64,000 nucleotides of DNA from Cypionkella sp. (GTDB lineage: Bacteria; Pseudomonadota; Alphaproteobacteria; Rhodobacterales; Rhodobacteraceae): positions 1 through 64,000 of the forward strand of contig NZ_JAUSBA010000040.1 in NCBI RefSeq assembly GCF_030652235.1, written 5' to 3'. The translations under genes and the position numbers were made by a program. Every line of letters begins with the position of its first letter. The stretch's first letter is position 1. Positions 25,877 to 35,552 of this stretch are shown piece by piece. Under the pieces are notes generated by a model. The model ran no database searches. It had not been told where the DNA came from and worked only from the letters and a program-made list of their open reading frames with translations.

Positions 25877-25933
25877 TCGCCCCCATCAGTCTCGCCCAGT
25901 CTTGCTTTCTGAATAATCATAAATGGACCTCAT

Positions 25934-27169
25934 ATGTTGCATCTCTCGCCCGCCCAAAGCTCGCGCATCGCTTTTCGGCGGTTTAGGTTCATCTCTTTGA
26001 TATCTTTGCTTTTGCTGACAACACAGGCCACGGCACAAACTCCACCGGGTGGGGTGCCACAGGGGCCGACCGGTGTGGGCACCGTCACCATGCAAACGGT
26101 GGAAGTGCCCTATATCCGCACCCTGCCCGGCCGCGCGGTCGCCTTCGAGACCGGCGAGATCAGGGCCCGCGTCAGTGGCGTGGTCGAAGAAATCCTCTAT
26201 GCCGCAGGTGACAACCTCAACCCCGGCGATCCAATGTTCAGGATCGAGAATTTAACCTATGTCGCAGCCTTCGCTTCGGCCAAAGCCGCTTTGGCGGGGG
26301 CGATGGTGCAGCGCGACACCGCCCAAGCCACGGTGGATCGCTACATGACGCTGCAAGGCAGTGCGGTCAGCAAGGCCGATCTGCAAACCGCCCAAGCCAC
26401 CGCTGCCGCCGCTGTCGCAAGCTATGCCGCAGCGCAGGCCGCCGTTGATGTGGCACAACTTGATCTGGATCGCACCACCGTGCGCAGCCCGATCGCGGGC
26501 ATCGCGGGCATCTCCAATGTCTCTATCGGCGCATTGGTCACCGCGAACCAAACCGACGCTCTGGCCACCGTCACAAGGCTGGACCCGATCTACATTGATG
26601 TCAGCGATTCCAGCGCCGGAATGTTGCGCATCCGCGCGCAGATCGACGATGGCAGTCTTAAGATGGGCACCAAGGTCGGCGTGGCTTTGGTGCTGGAGGA
26701 CGGCCAGACCTATGACGGCGAAGGCACCGTGGTGGTGCTTGGCAACGTGGTCTCGGCCAGCACAGGCACCTTCGATCTTAGGGTGCAGTTTGATAACCCC
26801 AAGCGGCTGATCCTGCCGGGGCAATTCCTGCGCGTGCAACTGACGCTTGGCACCACCAGCGCCAAACTGGTGCCGCAGCGGGCGACGGGTCGCAATTCCG
26901 ACGGCACGCTGACGGTGTTTGTCGCCAAGGATGGCGTGGCAAAAAAGGTGGCCCTGACCAGTTCCGGCAGCCAAGACAATGCCTGGATCATCACCGGCGG
27001 GATTGAAGACGGCGATCTGGTGATCGTGGATGGCCTGACCAATCTGCGCGACGGGACTGCGATCAAACCCGTGCCTGTCACAATTGATGCTGACGGTGTG
27101 GTGCATGACGCCAACCCGGAAACAGCCGCCAATGCCAGCAAACCTGCCCTCACCACCGGGAATAACTAA
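25934..27169 (+). CDS. RND efflux periplasmic adaptor subunit
   Basis: 411 residues. A signal segment (ISLISLLLLTTQATAQTPPG) without a lipobox, then the adaptor architecture: VEVPYIRTLPGRAVAFETGE, VSGVVEEILYAAGDNLNPGD as the lipoyl domain first half, an alpha hairpin to about residue 180 with TVDRYMTLQGSAVSKADLQT, DLDRTTVRSPIAGIAGISNV as the second half, and the beta-barrel to DGDLVIVDGLTNLRDGTAIK. It links the inner-membrane pump (next gene, three bases after) to an outer-membrane channel, which is not in this operon and must be supplied from elsewhere. Confidence 0.93.
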   Translation: MLHLSPAQSSRIAFRRFRFISLISLLLLTTQATAQTPPGGVPQGPTGVGTVTMQTVEVPYIRTLPGRAVAFETGEIRARVSGVVEEILYAAGDNLNPGDPMFRIENLTYVAAFASAKAALAGAMVQRDTAQATVDRYMTLQGSAVSKADLQTAQATAAAAVASYAAAQAAVDVAQLDLDRTTVRSPIAGIAGISNVSIGALVTANQTDALATVTRLDPIYIDVSDSSAGMLRIRAQIDDGSLKMGTKVGVALVLEDGQTYDGEGTVVVLGNVVSASTGTFDLRVQFDNPKRLILPGQFLRVQLTLGTTSAKLVPQRATGRNSDGTLTVFVAKDGVAKKVALTSSGSQDNAWIITGGIEDGDLVIVDGLTNLRDGTAIKPVPVTIDADGVVHDANPETAANASKPALTTGNN

Positions 27170-27172
27170 AAC

Positions 27173-30100
27173 ATGGCGCGTTTTTTCATTCACCGCCCGG
27201 TTTTCGCATGGGTTCTGGCGATTGTTGTGATGCTGGCCGGGGCCTATTCGCTGCTGCAACTGCCCGTCTCACAATACCCCGACATCGCCCCCACCACGAT
27301 CCGCGTCTCGGCCAGCTATCCGGGGGCCACCGCAGAGGCCGTGCAAACCTCGGTCACCGAGACCATCGAAGACGGTTTGACCGGGCTCGAAGGGCTGCTC
27401 TATACCGTGGGCTCGTCTTCGACCGGCCGCGCCACCCTGACGCTGACCTTTGACGATTCCGTCGATCCTGATGACGCCCAGACCAATGTGCAGGCCAAGG
27501 TTGATCAAATCACCCGCCGCCTGCCCGATGCGGTGCAGGATTCCGGCGTAAACGTCAGCCGCTCGTCGTCGTCGATCCTGCTGGTGGGCGCGCTGGTGTC
27601 GAAAGATGGCCGCTACAGCACGGTGCAACTGGGCGACATCATGTCCTCGACCGTCGAAGGCGCGGTTCTGCGCACCGATGGCGTGGGGTCGATCAACTCG
27701 TTTGGTTCGGGCTATGCGATGCGGATCTGGCTGGATCCGATGAAGCTGGCCGAGTTTGCCAAGACCCCCGCCGATGTTGTGAACGCGGTACAGGCGCAGA
27801 ACACCACGGTTTCTATCGGTTCCTTGGGCTCGCAGCCCGTCACCCCTGGCCAGCAATTCACCGCCACCATTACCGCGCAAAGCCAGTTGACCACGGTGGA
27901 ACAGTTTGAGCAAATCCGCCTGACCACCACCGCCGCGGGCAACACTGTGCGGCTGGGCGATGTGGCCACGGTCGAGATCGGCAAAGCAACCTACGGCGGC
28001 GATTCGCGATTTAACGGTGCCAATGCCTCGGGCTTTGGGGTGAATTTGGCCAGCGGGGCCAATGCGGTCGATACCGCCGCCGCCGTGCGCGCCACCTTGG
28101 CCAACCTGCAAGCCGCTTTGCCTGAAGGCGTCGAGATCGCCTATGCCTATGACACCTCGCCCTTCGTCGAGCTTTCGATCGAAAAGGTCGAGCACACGCT
28201 GATGGAAGCCATCGGCCTGGTGTTCCTTGTGATCCTTGTGTTCTTGCAAAACTGGCGCGCCACGCTGATCCCGATCATCGCGGTGCCGATTGTGTTGCTG
28301 GGTACCTTCGCGGTGCTGGGGGTGCTCGGCTATTCGATCAACACGCTGACCATGTTTGCCATGGTGCTGGCGATTGGCCTTCTGGTCGATGACGCCATCG
28401 TTGTTGTGGAAAACGTCGAACGCGTGATCGCCGAAGAGGGCCTGCCCCCGGTTGAGGCGACCGAGAAAAGCATGACCCAGATCACCGGAGCGTTGATCGG
28501 CATCGCACTGGTGCTGTCGGCGGTGTTCCTGCCGATGGCGTTCTCGTCGGGCTCTACCGGGGTGATTTACCGACAATTTTCGGTCACTATCATCTCGGCG
28601 ATGCTGCTGTCCGCCGCTGTCGCTTTGATCCTGACGCCTGCGATGTGCGCCACCATGCTGAAACCGCACAAACCCAATGAAGCGGGTTGGTTCAGCACCC
28701 CCGCCCGCTGGTTCAACACCGGCTTCGGTGCCGCCACCCGTGGCTATGCCAACCTCTTGGGCCGTATCCTGAAATGGCCCTTCGCCATGATCCTGGTGCT
28801 GGGCCTCGTCAGCGGTGGCGTCGGTGTGATCTACAGCCAGATCAACGGCTCGTTCCTGCCATCCGAAGATCAGGGTGTGCTGATGACGCGGATTTCGCTG
28901 TCGCAAGGCTCCACCACCGCAGCCACGCTGGATGTGGTGCGGCAGGTCGAAGACTATCTGAACACCGAGGAAACAAAGGCGGTGGAATCCACCTTCGTCG
29001 CCATGGGCTTTGGCTTTGCGGGCACCGGGCAAAATCAGGCCATGGTGTTTGTGAAACTGCGCAGCTTTGACGAACGCCCCAGCGCTGATCTGTCAGCCTC
29101 TGCCGTTGCCGCCCGTGCCAATGCCAAGTTCAAATCCCTGCGTGCCGGCACCGTGCAGTTCAACCAACCGCCCGCAATTCAGGGCCTTGGCAACTCGGCG
29201 GGCTTCTCGATGTATCTGGTCGATCAATCCGGTGCGGGCAACGATGCCCTGTTCGCCGCCGCTGCCGAGTTGATCAAACAAGCCGAAGACAGCGGCCGCG
29301 TGACCAACCTGCGCAGCGGCGCATCGGAAGACGAAGCGGCGCTAAAGCTGGTGATTGATCAGGAAAAGGCAGCCGCTTTGGGCGTGTCTTTAACCGAAGT
29401 AAACGCGATGCTCTCGACGGTCTTCGCAGGCGATGAGGTCAATGATTTCCAGCTTGGCACCGCATTGCGCCCGGTGATTGTGCAGGGTGCCGCTGCCTCG
29501 CGGATGCAGCCCGAGGATGTGCTGGCATGGTTCGCGCGCAATTCCGACGGCGAGATGGTGCCGTTCTCGGCGTTCTCGAAAACCGAATGGGCGCCGGTCG
29601 CGCCCCGCCTTGCCCGGATTGATGCACTGCCCGCGGTGCAGATCAACGGCTCGCAAGCCGATGGCACCTCGTCGGGTGAGGCGATGGACAAGATGGAGGA
29701 ACTGGCCTCAGCCATGCCCGGCGGTTACGGCGTGGCATGGACCGACCTGTCCTATCAAGAACGCCAATCCGGCAACCAAGCGCCCTACCTTTACGCTTTG
29801 TCGGCGCTGGTGGTGTTCCTGTGTCTGGCGGCGCTGTATGAAAGCTGGGCGATCCCGTTTTCGGTGATGCTGGCAGTGCCGGTCGGCATCTTGGGCGCGC
29901 TGCTGGCGGCATGGCTGTTTGGCCAGTCGAATGACGTGTATTTCAAGGTCGGCCTGCTGACGACGATTGGTCTGGCCGCGAAAAACGCCATCTTGATCAT
30001 CGAATTCGCCCGAGAATTGGAAACCCACGGCCGAACCCCGGTGCAAGCAGCACTTGAGGCCGCCCGCACAAGGCTGCGCCCTATTCTGATGACCTCGCTG

Positions 30101-30286
30101 GCCTTTATCCTTGGTGTGCTGCCCCTTGCCATGGCCACCGGGGCGGGTGCAGGCGCGCAAAATGCCATCGGCATCGGTGTGTTGGGCGGTATGCTTTCGG
30201 CCACCGTGCTGGGCATCTTCATGGTGCCGTCGTTCTACGTCGTGGTGCGCAAGCTGACGATGAAGAAGGTGCCGAAGTCTGTTTGA
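27173..30286 (+). CDS. RND multidrug efflux permease (HAE1, AcrB/MexB type)
   Basis: 1037 residues with 12 membrane spans and two large periplasmic loops. The N-terminus ARFFIHRPVFAWVLAIVVML and the motif QYPDIAPTTIRVSASYPGAT are typical. Proton-relay residues are visible: LVDDAIVVVENVERVI with the two Asp near residue 405 and GLAAKNAILIIEFARELETH with the Lys near residue 935. Drug-proton antiport out of the periplasm or membrane is the family role; substrates unknown. The two-gene operon with the adaptor ends at a strong hairpin at 30301-30323. Confidence 0.95.
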   Translation: MARFFIHRPVFAWVLAIVVMLAGAYSLLQLPVSQYPDIAPTTIRVSASYPGATAEAVQTSVTETIEDGLTGLEGLLYTVGSSSTGRATLTLTFDDSVDPDDAQTNVQAKVDQITRRLPDAVQDSGVNVSRSSSSILLVGALVSKDGRYSTVQLGDIMSSTVEGAVLRTDGVGSINSFGSGYAMRIWLDPMKLAEFAKTPADVVNAVQAQNTTVSIGSLGSQPVTPGQQFTATITAQSQLTTVEQFEQIRLTTTAAGNTVRLGDVATVEIGKATYGGDSRFNGANASGFGVNLASGANAVDTAAAVRATLANLQAALPEGVEIAYAYDTSPFVELSIEKVEHTLMEAIGLVFLVILVFLQNWRATLIPIIAVPIVLLGTFAVLGVLGYSINTLTMFAMVLAIGLLVDDAIVVVENVERVIAEEGLPPVEATEKSMTQITGALIGIALVLSAVFLPMAFSSGSTGVIYRQFSVTIISAMLLSAAVALILTPAMCATMLKPHKPNEAGWFSTPARWFNTGFGAATRGYANLLGRILKWPFAMILVLGLVSGGVGVIYSQINGSFLPSEDQGVLMTRISLSQGSTTAATLDVVRQVEDYLNTEETKAVESTFVAMGFGFAGTGQNQAMVFVKLRSFDERPSADLSASAVAARANAKFKSLRAGTVQFNQPPAIQGLGNSAGFSMYLVDQSGAGNDALFAAAAELIKQAEDSGRVTNLRSGASEDEAALKLVIDQEKAAALGVSLTEVNAMLSTVFAGDEVNDFQLGTALRPVIVQGAAASRMQPEDVLAWFARNSDGEMVPFSAFSKTEWAPVAPRLARIDALPAVQINGSQADGTSSGEAMDKMEELASAMPGGYGVAWTDLSYQERQSGNQAPYLYALSALVVFLCLAALYESWAIPFSVMLAVPVGILGALLAAWLFGQSNDVYFKVGLLTTIGLAAKNAILIIEFARELETHGRTPVQAALEAARTRLRPILMTSLAFILGVLPLAMATGAGAGAQNAIGIGVLGGMLSATVLGIFMVPSFYVVVRKLTMKKVPKSV

Positions 30287-30300
30287 CTGTAGACCGAAAG

Positions 30301-30323
30301 AAAACGCTCCGGTGGAGCGTTTT
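30301..30323 (+). terminator. Terminator of the RND operon
   Basis: AAAACGCTCC at 30301-30310 pairs perfectly with GGAGCGTTTT at 30314-30323, three-base loop, 14 bases after the permease stop. Because the stem starts with A and ends with T runs it could work in both directions. Confidence 0.9.
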
Positions 30324-30391
30324 CCGGCTCGTTGCGCGTAAGGCGGAACGGCGTCGAGCAAGCGGTGTGGTGCAGCAAACCGTCGCCTAGT

Positions 30392-30460
30392 AATCTGGCC
30401 GCGCCTGACTTGGCTCGCGCGGAAACGCGCCTGCCGAGGGCAGGCAGGCGCGGCCAGATT
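30392..30460. repeat. Branched inverted repeat (16-bp outer stem, two inner hairpins)
   Basis: AATCTGGCCGCGCCTG at 30392-30407 is the exact reverse complement of 30445-30460. Inside are GCGCG-GAAA-CGCGC (a GNRA-type tetraloop) and CCTGCC-GAG-GGCAGG. All three helices can form together as a three-way junction. AATCTGGC occurs once more at 30473-30480. It lies between the RND operon terminator and the convergent gfa gene. Could be a REP/MITE element or a structured RNA. Confidence 0.6.
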
Positions 30461-30497
30461 TGTCTGCGGCCAAATCTGGCAAGACCAACCCTTGTGC

Positions 30498-31070
30498 TTA
30501 CTTCAAAACCCCATTCGCCTTGGCGGTAAACGTTGCAATGTAATCCATCAGCCCCGGTGACAAAGCATCGTAGGGCGGCAAGCCCAACTCATTCAGCCGC
30601 GCCCGGATGCCGTCCATTTTCGCAGGGTCCGTGCCGCCTTCGATCACCGAAGACACAAACGCCGCGAAGGTGGGCGCAGCAAAGCCCTCGGTCCCCGACA
30701 ATTCGGTATGGATGAACGACAGCCCGGTGAACGGATGGTTTGGCCGCGTCACCGGCCCGTGCATATGGACGCCACAACCTTTGCAGGCATGGCGCTGGAT
30801 CAGTGCCGAACCATCCACCACCGCCAGTTTATCGGCGTTTTTTGTAACTTTGACGTTATCCGAAGTTACCACCGACACCATCGAGAACGTAGCCCCCGAT
30901 GGCTTCCAGCATTTGGTGCAGCCGCAAACATGGTTGTGCAGACAATCCGAACCGATCTCAACCACCACAGGATCGGTCTTGCAATGACAGGTCAATGTGC
31001 CGCCCGCAAAGCCCGCCTTACCCGGCTTCACACCGCCATCAACCGATGGATGAATGGAAACAGATGCCAT
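30498..31070 (-). CDS. gfa: S-(hydroxymethyl)glutathione synthase (Gfa)
   Basis: 190 residues of the glutathione-dependent formaldehyde-activating family, which speeds the formation of S-hydroxymethylglutathione in formaldehyde removal. Zinc-binding cysteines are in place: [37 protein letters not shown], and [26 protein letters not shown] precedes the ATG at 31070. The usual partners (class III alcohol dehydrogenase, formylglutathione hydrolase) are not in this window. Confidence 0.93.
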   Translation of the reverse strand: MASVSIHPSVDGGVKPGKAGFAGGTLTCHCKTDPVVVEIGSDCLHNHVCGCTKCWKPSGATFSMVSVVTSDNVKVTKNADKLAVVDGSALIQRHACKGCGVHMHGPVTRPNHPFTGLSFIHTELSGTEGFAAPTFAAFVSSVIEGGTDPAKMDGIRARLNELGLPPYDALSPGLMDYIATFTAKANGVLK

Positions 31071-31159
31071 GAAATTTCTCCCTGAACCGACCCGCCGCCC
31101 GGGCCTCAGGGCAAAGCCTAGACCCGCGCGCAGAGTCGGACAAGCCGCGTTCCCGTCAC

Positions 31160-32395
31160 CTAAACCGCCTCAAGAGTCGGTTTAGGCGCATAACGATCCG
31201 ACAGATGGAACAGCAGCGGGTTGACCAGAATAGACACCAGCGCCGCCGCCACCACCAAATCGCGCGCGCCCACCGGAACGATCTCCAAGCTTACCCCCAT
31301 CCCGATCAGGATGAACGAAAACTCGCCGACCTGTGCCAGCGATGCCGCCAGCACAAACCCAGCCGAGCGATCATGGCCAAACCAGCGCATCAGCCCGTAA
31401 GCCGCAATCGACTTGATGCCGATCACGATCGCCACAGTGCCGACCAAGGCCCAAGGCTGCGTCCAGATCACCGATGGGTTGAACAACATCCCCACCGACA
31501 CAAAGAACAGCACCGCAAACGCATCGCGCAGCGGCAGTGTGTCCTTCATAGCCTGCGTCGACAGGGTGGAAGATGCCATCACCATCCCCGCGAAAAACGC
31601 CCCCAGCGCGAAGCTGACGCCAAAGAACACCGTCGAGCCATAAGCCACGCCCAAGGCAATCGCAAGAACCGCCAGCCGGAACAACTCGCGCTGCCCGGTG
31701 TGCATCGAGTAATGCAGCACCATCGGGATCACCCGCGCGCCCACGATCAGCATCAGGCCGATAAAGCCCGCAACCTTCACCCCGGTCAGCAGCAGCGTGG
31801 CCCCCAACGGCCCAAAGCCCCAACTGGCGACCTCCGCCGCCTCACCCTCGACCGGCACCGTCACGCCACCCATCAGGCCCGCCAGCGGCGGGATCAGCAC
31901 AAGCACCACCACCATCACCAGATCTTCGACGATCAGCCAGCCGACCGCCAGCTTGCCGGTTTCATCCTGCAAAATGCCGCGCGATTGCAGCGCCCGCAAC
32001 AGCACCACGGTCGAGGCCACCGACAGCGACAACCCAAAGATCACCCCCGCGCCGATGCTCCAGCCCAAGCCCCAAGCCAAGCCCATCCCGGCAGCCGTCG
32101 CCACCGCGATCTGCCCCAAAGCCCCCGGCACCGCCGCCGCCTTCACCGCCAGCAAATCCTTCAGCGAGAAATGCAAGCCCACCCCGAACATCAGCAAGAT
32201 CACCCCGATCTCGGCCAACTCATTCGCCAGATCCTGATCCGCGACAAAGCCCGGCGTGAACGGTCCGATGATGACACCCGCCATCAGATAACCTGCGATC
32301 AACGGCAATCGCAGCCGATGCGCCACCAGCCCCAGCAAAAAGGCCATCGACAGACCTATGGCAATAATCGCGATCAGCGGCGTGTCATGCGTCAT
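31160..32395 (-). CDS. Cation:proton antiporter (CPA2/YbaL-like), without RCK domain
   Basis: 411 residues with about 12 membrane spans: [60 protein letters not shown] with the family glutamine-rich region, and [20 protein letters not shown] with the acidic pair used for proton coupling. The start at 32395 has AAGGAG eight bases ahead. YbaL and KefB proteins of this type normally carry a cytoplasmic nucleotide-binding (RCK/TrkA-N) domain of about 130 residues after the last span; here the protein stops with [13 protein letters not shown], so gating by that domain is absent or supplied separately. Confidence 0.9.
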   Translation of the reverse strand: MTHDTPLIAIIAIGLSMAFLLGLVAHRLRLPLIAGYLMAGVIIGPFTPGFVADQDLANELAEIGVILLMFGVGLHFSLKDLLAVKAAAVPGALGQIAVATAAGMGLAWGLGWSIGAGVIFGLSLSVASTVVLLRALQSRGILQDETGKLAVGWLIVEDLVMVVVLVLIPPLAGLMGGVTVPVEGEAAEVASWGFGPLGATLLLTGVKVAGFIGLMLIVGARVIPMVLHYSMHTGQRELFRLAVLAIALGVAYGSTVFFGVSFALGAFFAGMVMASSTLSTQAMKDTLPLRDAFAVLFFVSVGMLFNPSVIWTQPWALVGTVAIVIGIKSIAAYGLMRWFGHDRSAGFVLAASLAQVGEFSFILIGMGVSLEIVPVGARDLVVAAALVSILVNPLLFHLSDRYAPKPTLEAV

Positions 32396-32572
32396 CCAGA
32401 ACTCCTTGGGGATACATCTTAAATTGGGGCCAGACCGCGCCGCGATCAACCTGTTAAATCAACCGATTTGGTCACAATGTCCCCGCCAATATGTCACTAT
32501 GTTACGACATGCCGCTGAGGCGGCAATAAACGTCGCTGTTGACCTCTCCACCGGGCCTGCTACCCCTGCGAC

Positions 32573-33784
32573 ATGCTGCCGCTTTTGACAAACCCCGCCG
32601 CCCGCCGCCTGTTCCTGCACCGCCACGCTTTGGCCGAGGCGCCCACGGGGCCAGCCAGCGGCCCGGCCCTCGCCGATCTCATTCACCGCATCGGTTTCGT
32701 GCAGGTCGACAGCATCAACACCGTGGCGCGCGCGCATCACATGATCCTGTTCAGCCGTCGCCAAAGCTACAAACCCGCCGCCTTGAAATCCCTGTTGGAA
32801 ACCGACCGCGCGCTGTTTGAACATTGGACGCATGACGCCTCGATCCTGCCCGTGCATCTGCACCGCCATTGGCACCACCGCTTTGCCCGCGACACCGAAC
32901 GGCTGCACAACAACTGGAAATCATGGTTCCGTGATGGCTACGAGGCGCAGTTCGACACCATCCTGCGCCGGATTGAATCCGATGGCCCCGTGACAACCAG
33001 CGATGTCGGCCAAGACGAGGTGCGCGGCAAAGGCGGTTGGTGGGATTGGCACCCTTCCAAAACCGCGCTGGAATGGCTGTGGCGCACCGGGCAACTTGCC
33101 ATCGCAGGCCGCAACGGCTTTCAGAAAATCTATGACCTGACCGAACGTGTCATCCCTCATGCCCATCGCACCGCCCCGCCCGATCTGGAGACGATGACCC
33201 ACTGGGCCTGCACCTCGGCGCTCGATAACCTCGGCTTCGCCAACGCCACCGAACTCCGCGCCTACTGGCACGCGCTGAAACCCGATGAGGTCAAGGCTTG
33301 GGTGAAAACCGCCCTCGCCCGTGGCGAGATCATCGAGATCGAGATCGAAGGTGCGGGCGGCCAACGCCAACGCAGCTACGCCCGCCCCGATGTGCTAAGC
33401 CATGCCGAAAGCGCGCCCGAACCCACCAGCCGCCTGCGTATCCTCTCGCCGTTCGATCCTGCCCTGCGCGACCGCAACCGCGCCGAGTTCCTGTTCGGCT
33501 TTTACTATCGCATCGAGGTGTTCGTCCCCGAAGCCAAACGCCAATACGGTTACTACGTCTTCCCCGTGCTGGAAGGCAGCCGCCTGATCGGCCGGATAGA
33601 TTGCAAAGCCTTCCGCGACGACCGCACCCTGCGCGTCAAAGCCTTCTGGCCCGAAGCCGGGGTGAAACTGGGCGCGGGCCGCATTGCCAAACTTGACTCC
33701 GAACTTTCCCGCTGGGCCGCCTTCACCGATTGCGACCGGGTAGAATTTCAAAACGGCTGGCAGCGCGAGACGTTGCAAGCCTAA
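32573..33784 (+). CDS. AlkZ/YcaQ-type DNA glycosylase-like winged-helix protein
   Basis: 403 residues of the HTH_42 family, whose E. coli member YcaQ and Streptomyces member AlkZ excise bulky or crosslinked bases. The catalytic QxD motif is visible as IGFVQVDSINTVARAHHMIL (Gln about 44, Asp about 46). Further family features are FEHWTHDASILPVHLHRHWH, GWWDWHPSKTALEWLWRTGQ and LSPFDPALRDRNRAEFLFGF. It stands alone, divergent from the antiporter. Glycosylase activity is an inference from the motif. Confidence 0.85.
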   Translation: MLPLLTNPAARRLFLHRHALAEAPTGPASGPALADLIHRIGFVQVDSINTVARAHHMILFSRRQSYKPAALKSLLETDRALFEHWTHDASILPVHLHRHWHHRFARDTERLHNNWKSWFRDGYEAQFDTILRRIESDGPVTTSDVGQDEVRGKGGWWDWHPSKTALEWLWRTGQLAIAGRNGFQKIYDLTERVIPHAHRTAPPDLETMTHWACTSALDNLGFANATELRAYWHALKPDEVKAWVKTALARGEIIEIEIEGAGGQRQRSYARPDVLSHAESAPEPTSRLRILSPFDPALRDRNRAEFLFGFYYRIEVFVPEAKRQYGYYVFPVLEGSRLIGRIDCKAFRDDRTLRVKAFWPEAGVKLGAGRIAKLDSELSRWAAFTDCDRVEFQNGWQRETLQA

Positions 33785-34116
33785 TCCTGGCAGGAAGACA
33801 ACACGCCCAACATAGGGCAGCGCCTGACCACCGGGCCAAATCCCGCCCCTCCAGCCGGAACCGTCTTCAAACCATTGCTCTTTGCCAAATACGCCCGCCG
33901 GAGGCTTCCCCGCCCTCAAGCAGCGCCCCGACGCAAGACCACCAAAGCGCTGATCGACACCTCGGACAACAAAGCAGAAAACACACCAAGACGACCCATG
34001 AATTCCTTCCGAATTTCCACAAGGCTACGGCGCGCAGCCCCCCGCAAGCAACCTCCTTCCGCCCCTTGTCGAGCAATCCCTGCCCTGCCATGTTGGCCAA
34101 AATCAAAAGGCCCGCC
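33785..34116. other. Gap with Rhodobacteraceae-type intergenic repeats
   Basis: About 330 bases. No gene is supported, although the aminotransferase frame is open upstream through it. CCGCCGGAGGCTTCC preceded by CAAATACGCC (33890-33915) resembles another repeat I associate with gene ends in this family, and CCCAACATAGGGC (33808-33820) resembles a further one. A promoter could not be singled out. Confidence 0.3.
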
Positions 34117-35454
34117 ATGACCGCAAAACCCGACGCCCTGACCGCCACCGCCGCTTTGCCGAAAGTCACCCACGGGCGCGGCAGCTATCTTTGGGACTCG
34201 AGCGGCAAGCAATACATCGATGGCTCTGGTGGCCCCGCCGTCTATTGCCTTGGCCATGCCCACCCCGAGGTCAACGCCGCCATCACCGCCCAACTGGGCC
34301 AGATCGCGCATGGCTACCGCTATAACTTCAGCACCGACGCCCTAGAGGAATTGACCGAGATTATCCGGGGCCATTGCGGCGGCACCCTGCGCGAGATGGT
34401 GTTTGTCACCGGCGGCTCAGAAGCCGTTGAAAGCTGCCTGAAAATCGCGCTGCAATACCAAACCGCCATCGGTCAGAAATCCCGCCGCCGCTTCATCAGC
34501 CGCGAACGCTCGTGGCACGGCAACACTTTGGGTGCCTTGGGCGTGTCGGGCTTTGCTGAACGCACCGCCGCCTATGAGGGCGCGTTCATTCCCTCGATCA
34601 AACTCTCGCCTGCCAACGCCTATCGCCCGATCGCCGGGGCCACGGCTGAGTCCGCAGGCGAGGCTTGCGCGGCCGAGCTCGAAGCCGCCATCCTCGCCCA
34701 CGGCCCCGAGACCATCGCCGCCTTCATCTTTGAACCCGTGGTCGGGGCTGCTGGCGGCTGTGTGCCCGCCCCCGAAACCTATGCCCAGCGCGTGCGCGAG
34801 ATTTGCAGCAAATACGGTGTGCTGATGATCGCCGATGAAGTGATGTGTGGCGCAGGCCGCACCGGGCCTTGGCGCGCCTTGGAACGTGACGGGGTCGAGC
34901 CTGACATCATGTCGATTGCCAAGGGTCTGGCCGCTGGCTACATGCCGCTGGGTGCCGCAATCTGCACCACGCAAGTGTGGGAGGCGATCCGCGCCCGCGA
35001 CGGCGCATTCGGCACCGGCCACACCTTTACCGGCCATACCGCTGCCTGCGCTGCCGGGGTCGCGGTGCAAACCATCATCGCGCGCGAAGGCTTGCTGGCA
35101 AAAGTCACCGCCAACGAAGCCCGCCTGAAAAGCTGGCTCGCCGATGCGCTGCACGGGGTGGATGCCATCGGCGATATTCGCGGCCGGGGTCATTTCATCT
35201 GTACCGAGCTGGTGGCCGACCGCGCCAGCAAGCGCCCGTTCACCTCCGAGCGCAAACTGGCGCTAAAAATCCGTGCGGCTGCGATGCAGAATGGCCTGAT
35301 CTGCTACCCGGTGAGTGGAAATGTGGATGGCGTGAACGGCGACATCGTCATCCTCGCGCCGCCCTATAACTGCAGCGATGCCGAACTGACCGAGATCGTC
35401 GATAAAACCGCTCGTTCGATCCGTCAGGTGCTGATTTCTGAATGTTTGGCATAA
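34117..35454 (+). CDS. Class III (PLP-dependent) aminotransferase
   Basis: 445 residues of fold-type I aminotransferases: GRGSYLWDSSGKQYIDGSGG, GHAHPEVNAAITAQ, VTGGSEAVESCLKIALQYQT, LMIADEVMCGAGRTGPWRAL with the PLP-binding Asp, and MSIAKGLAAGYMPLGAAICT with the Schiff-base Lys near residue 269. The ATG at 34117 follows AAAAGG; an ATG at 34090 is possible. Members transfer amino groups from omega-amines or amino acids to pyruvate or 2-oxoglutarate; the substrate cannot be told. The stop codon lies inside the promoter of the next gene. Confidence 0.9.
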   Translation: MTAKPDALTATAALPKVTHGRGSYLWDSSGKQYIDGSGGPAVYCLGHAHPEVNAAITAQLGQIAHGYRYNFSTDALEELTEIIRGHCGGTLREMVFVTGGSEAVESCLKIALQYQTAIGQKSRRRFISRERSWHGNTLGALGVSGFAERTAAYEGAFIPSIKLSPANAYRPIAGATAESAGEACAAELEAAILAHGPETIAAFIFEPVVGAAGGCVPAPETYAQRVREICSKYGVLMIADEVMCGAGRTGPWRALERDGVEPDIMSIAKGLAAGYMPLGAAICTTQVWEAIRARDGAFGTGHTFTGHTAACAAGVAVQTIIAREGLLAKVTANEARLKSWLADALHGVDAIGDIRGRGHFICTELVADRASKRPFTSERKLALKIRAAAMQNGLICYPVSGNVDGVNGDIVILAPPYNCSDAELTEIVDKTARSIRQVLISECLA

Positions 35455-35474
35455 TTCTGAAGATTTGGCATAAT
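35446..35474 (+). promoter_or_regulatory. Promoter of the TPR gene, overlapping the aminotransferase stop
   Basis: TTGGCA at 35446-35451 and CATAAT at 35469-35474 are 17 bases apart. TTTGGCATAAT is present twice (35445 and 35464), so both boxes come from a directly repeated 11-mer. The first copy includes the TAA stop of the aminotransferase. Confidence 0.5.
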
Positions 35475-35552
35475 ATTGCCATGTCACATAGGCTTGATGC
35501 GGCAAAATCGTCGAATCGGCTAGCATTGGCGCATCTAAAGGGAGAAGTCAGA

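Noticed and set aside
27269-29032. 587-codon open frame on the minus strand
   Set aside because: It is antisense to the RND permease; composition (histidine, arginine, glycine, aspartate rich) is that of a shadow frame.
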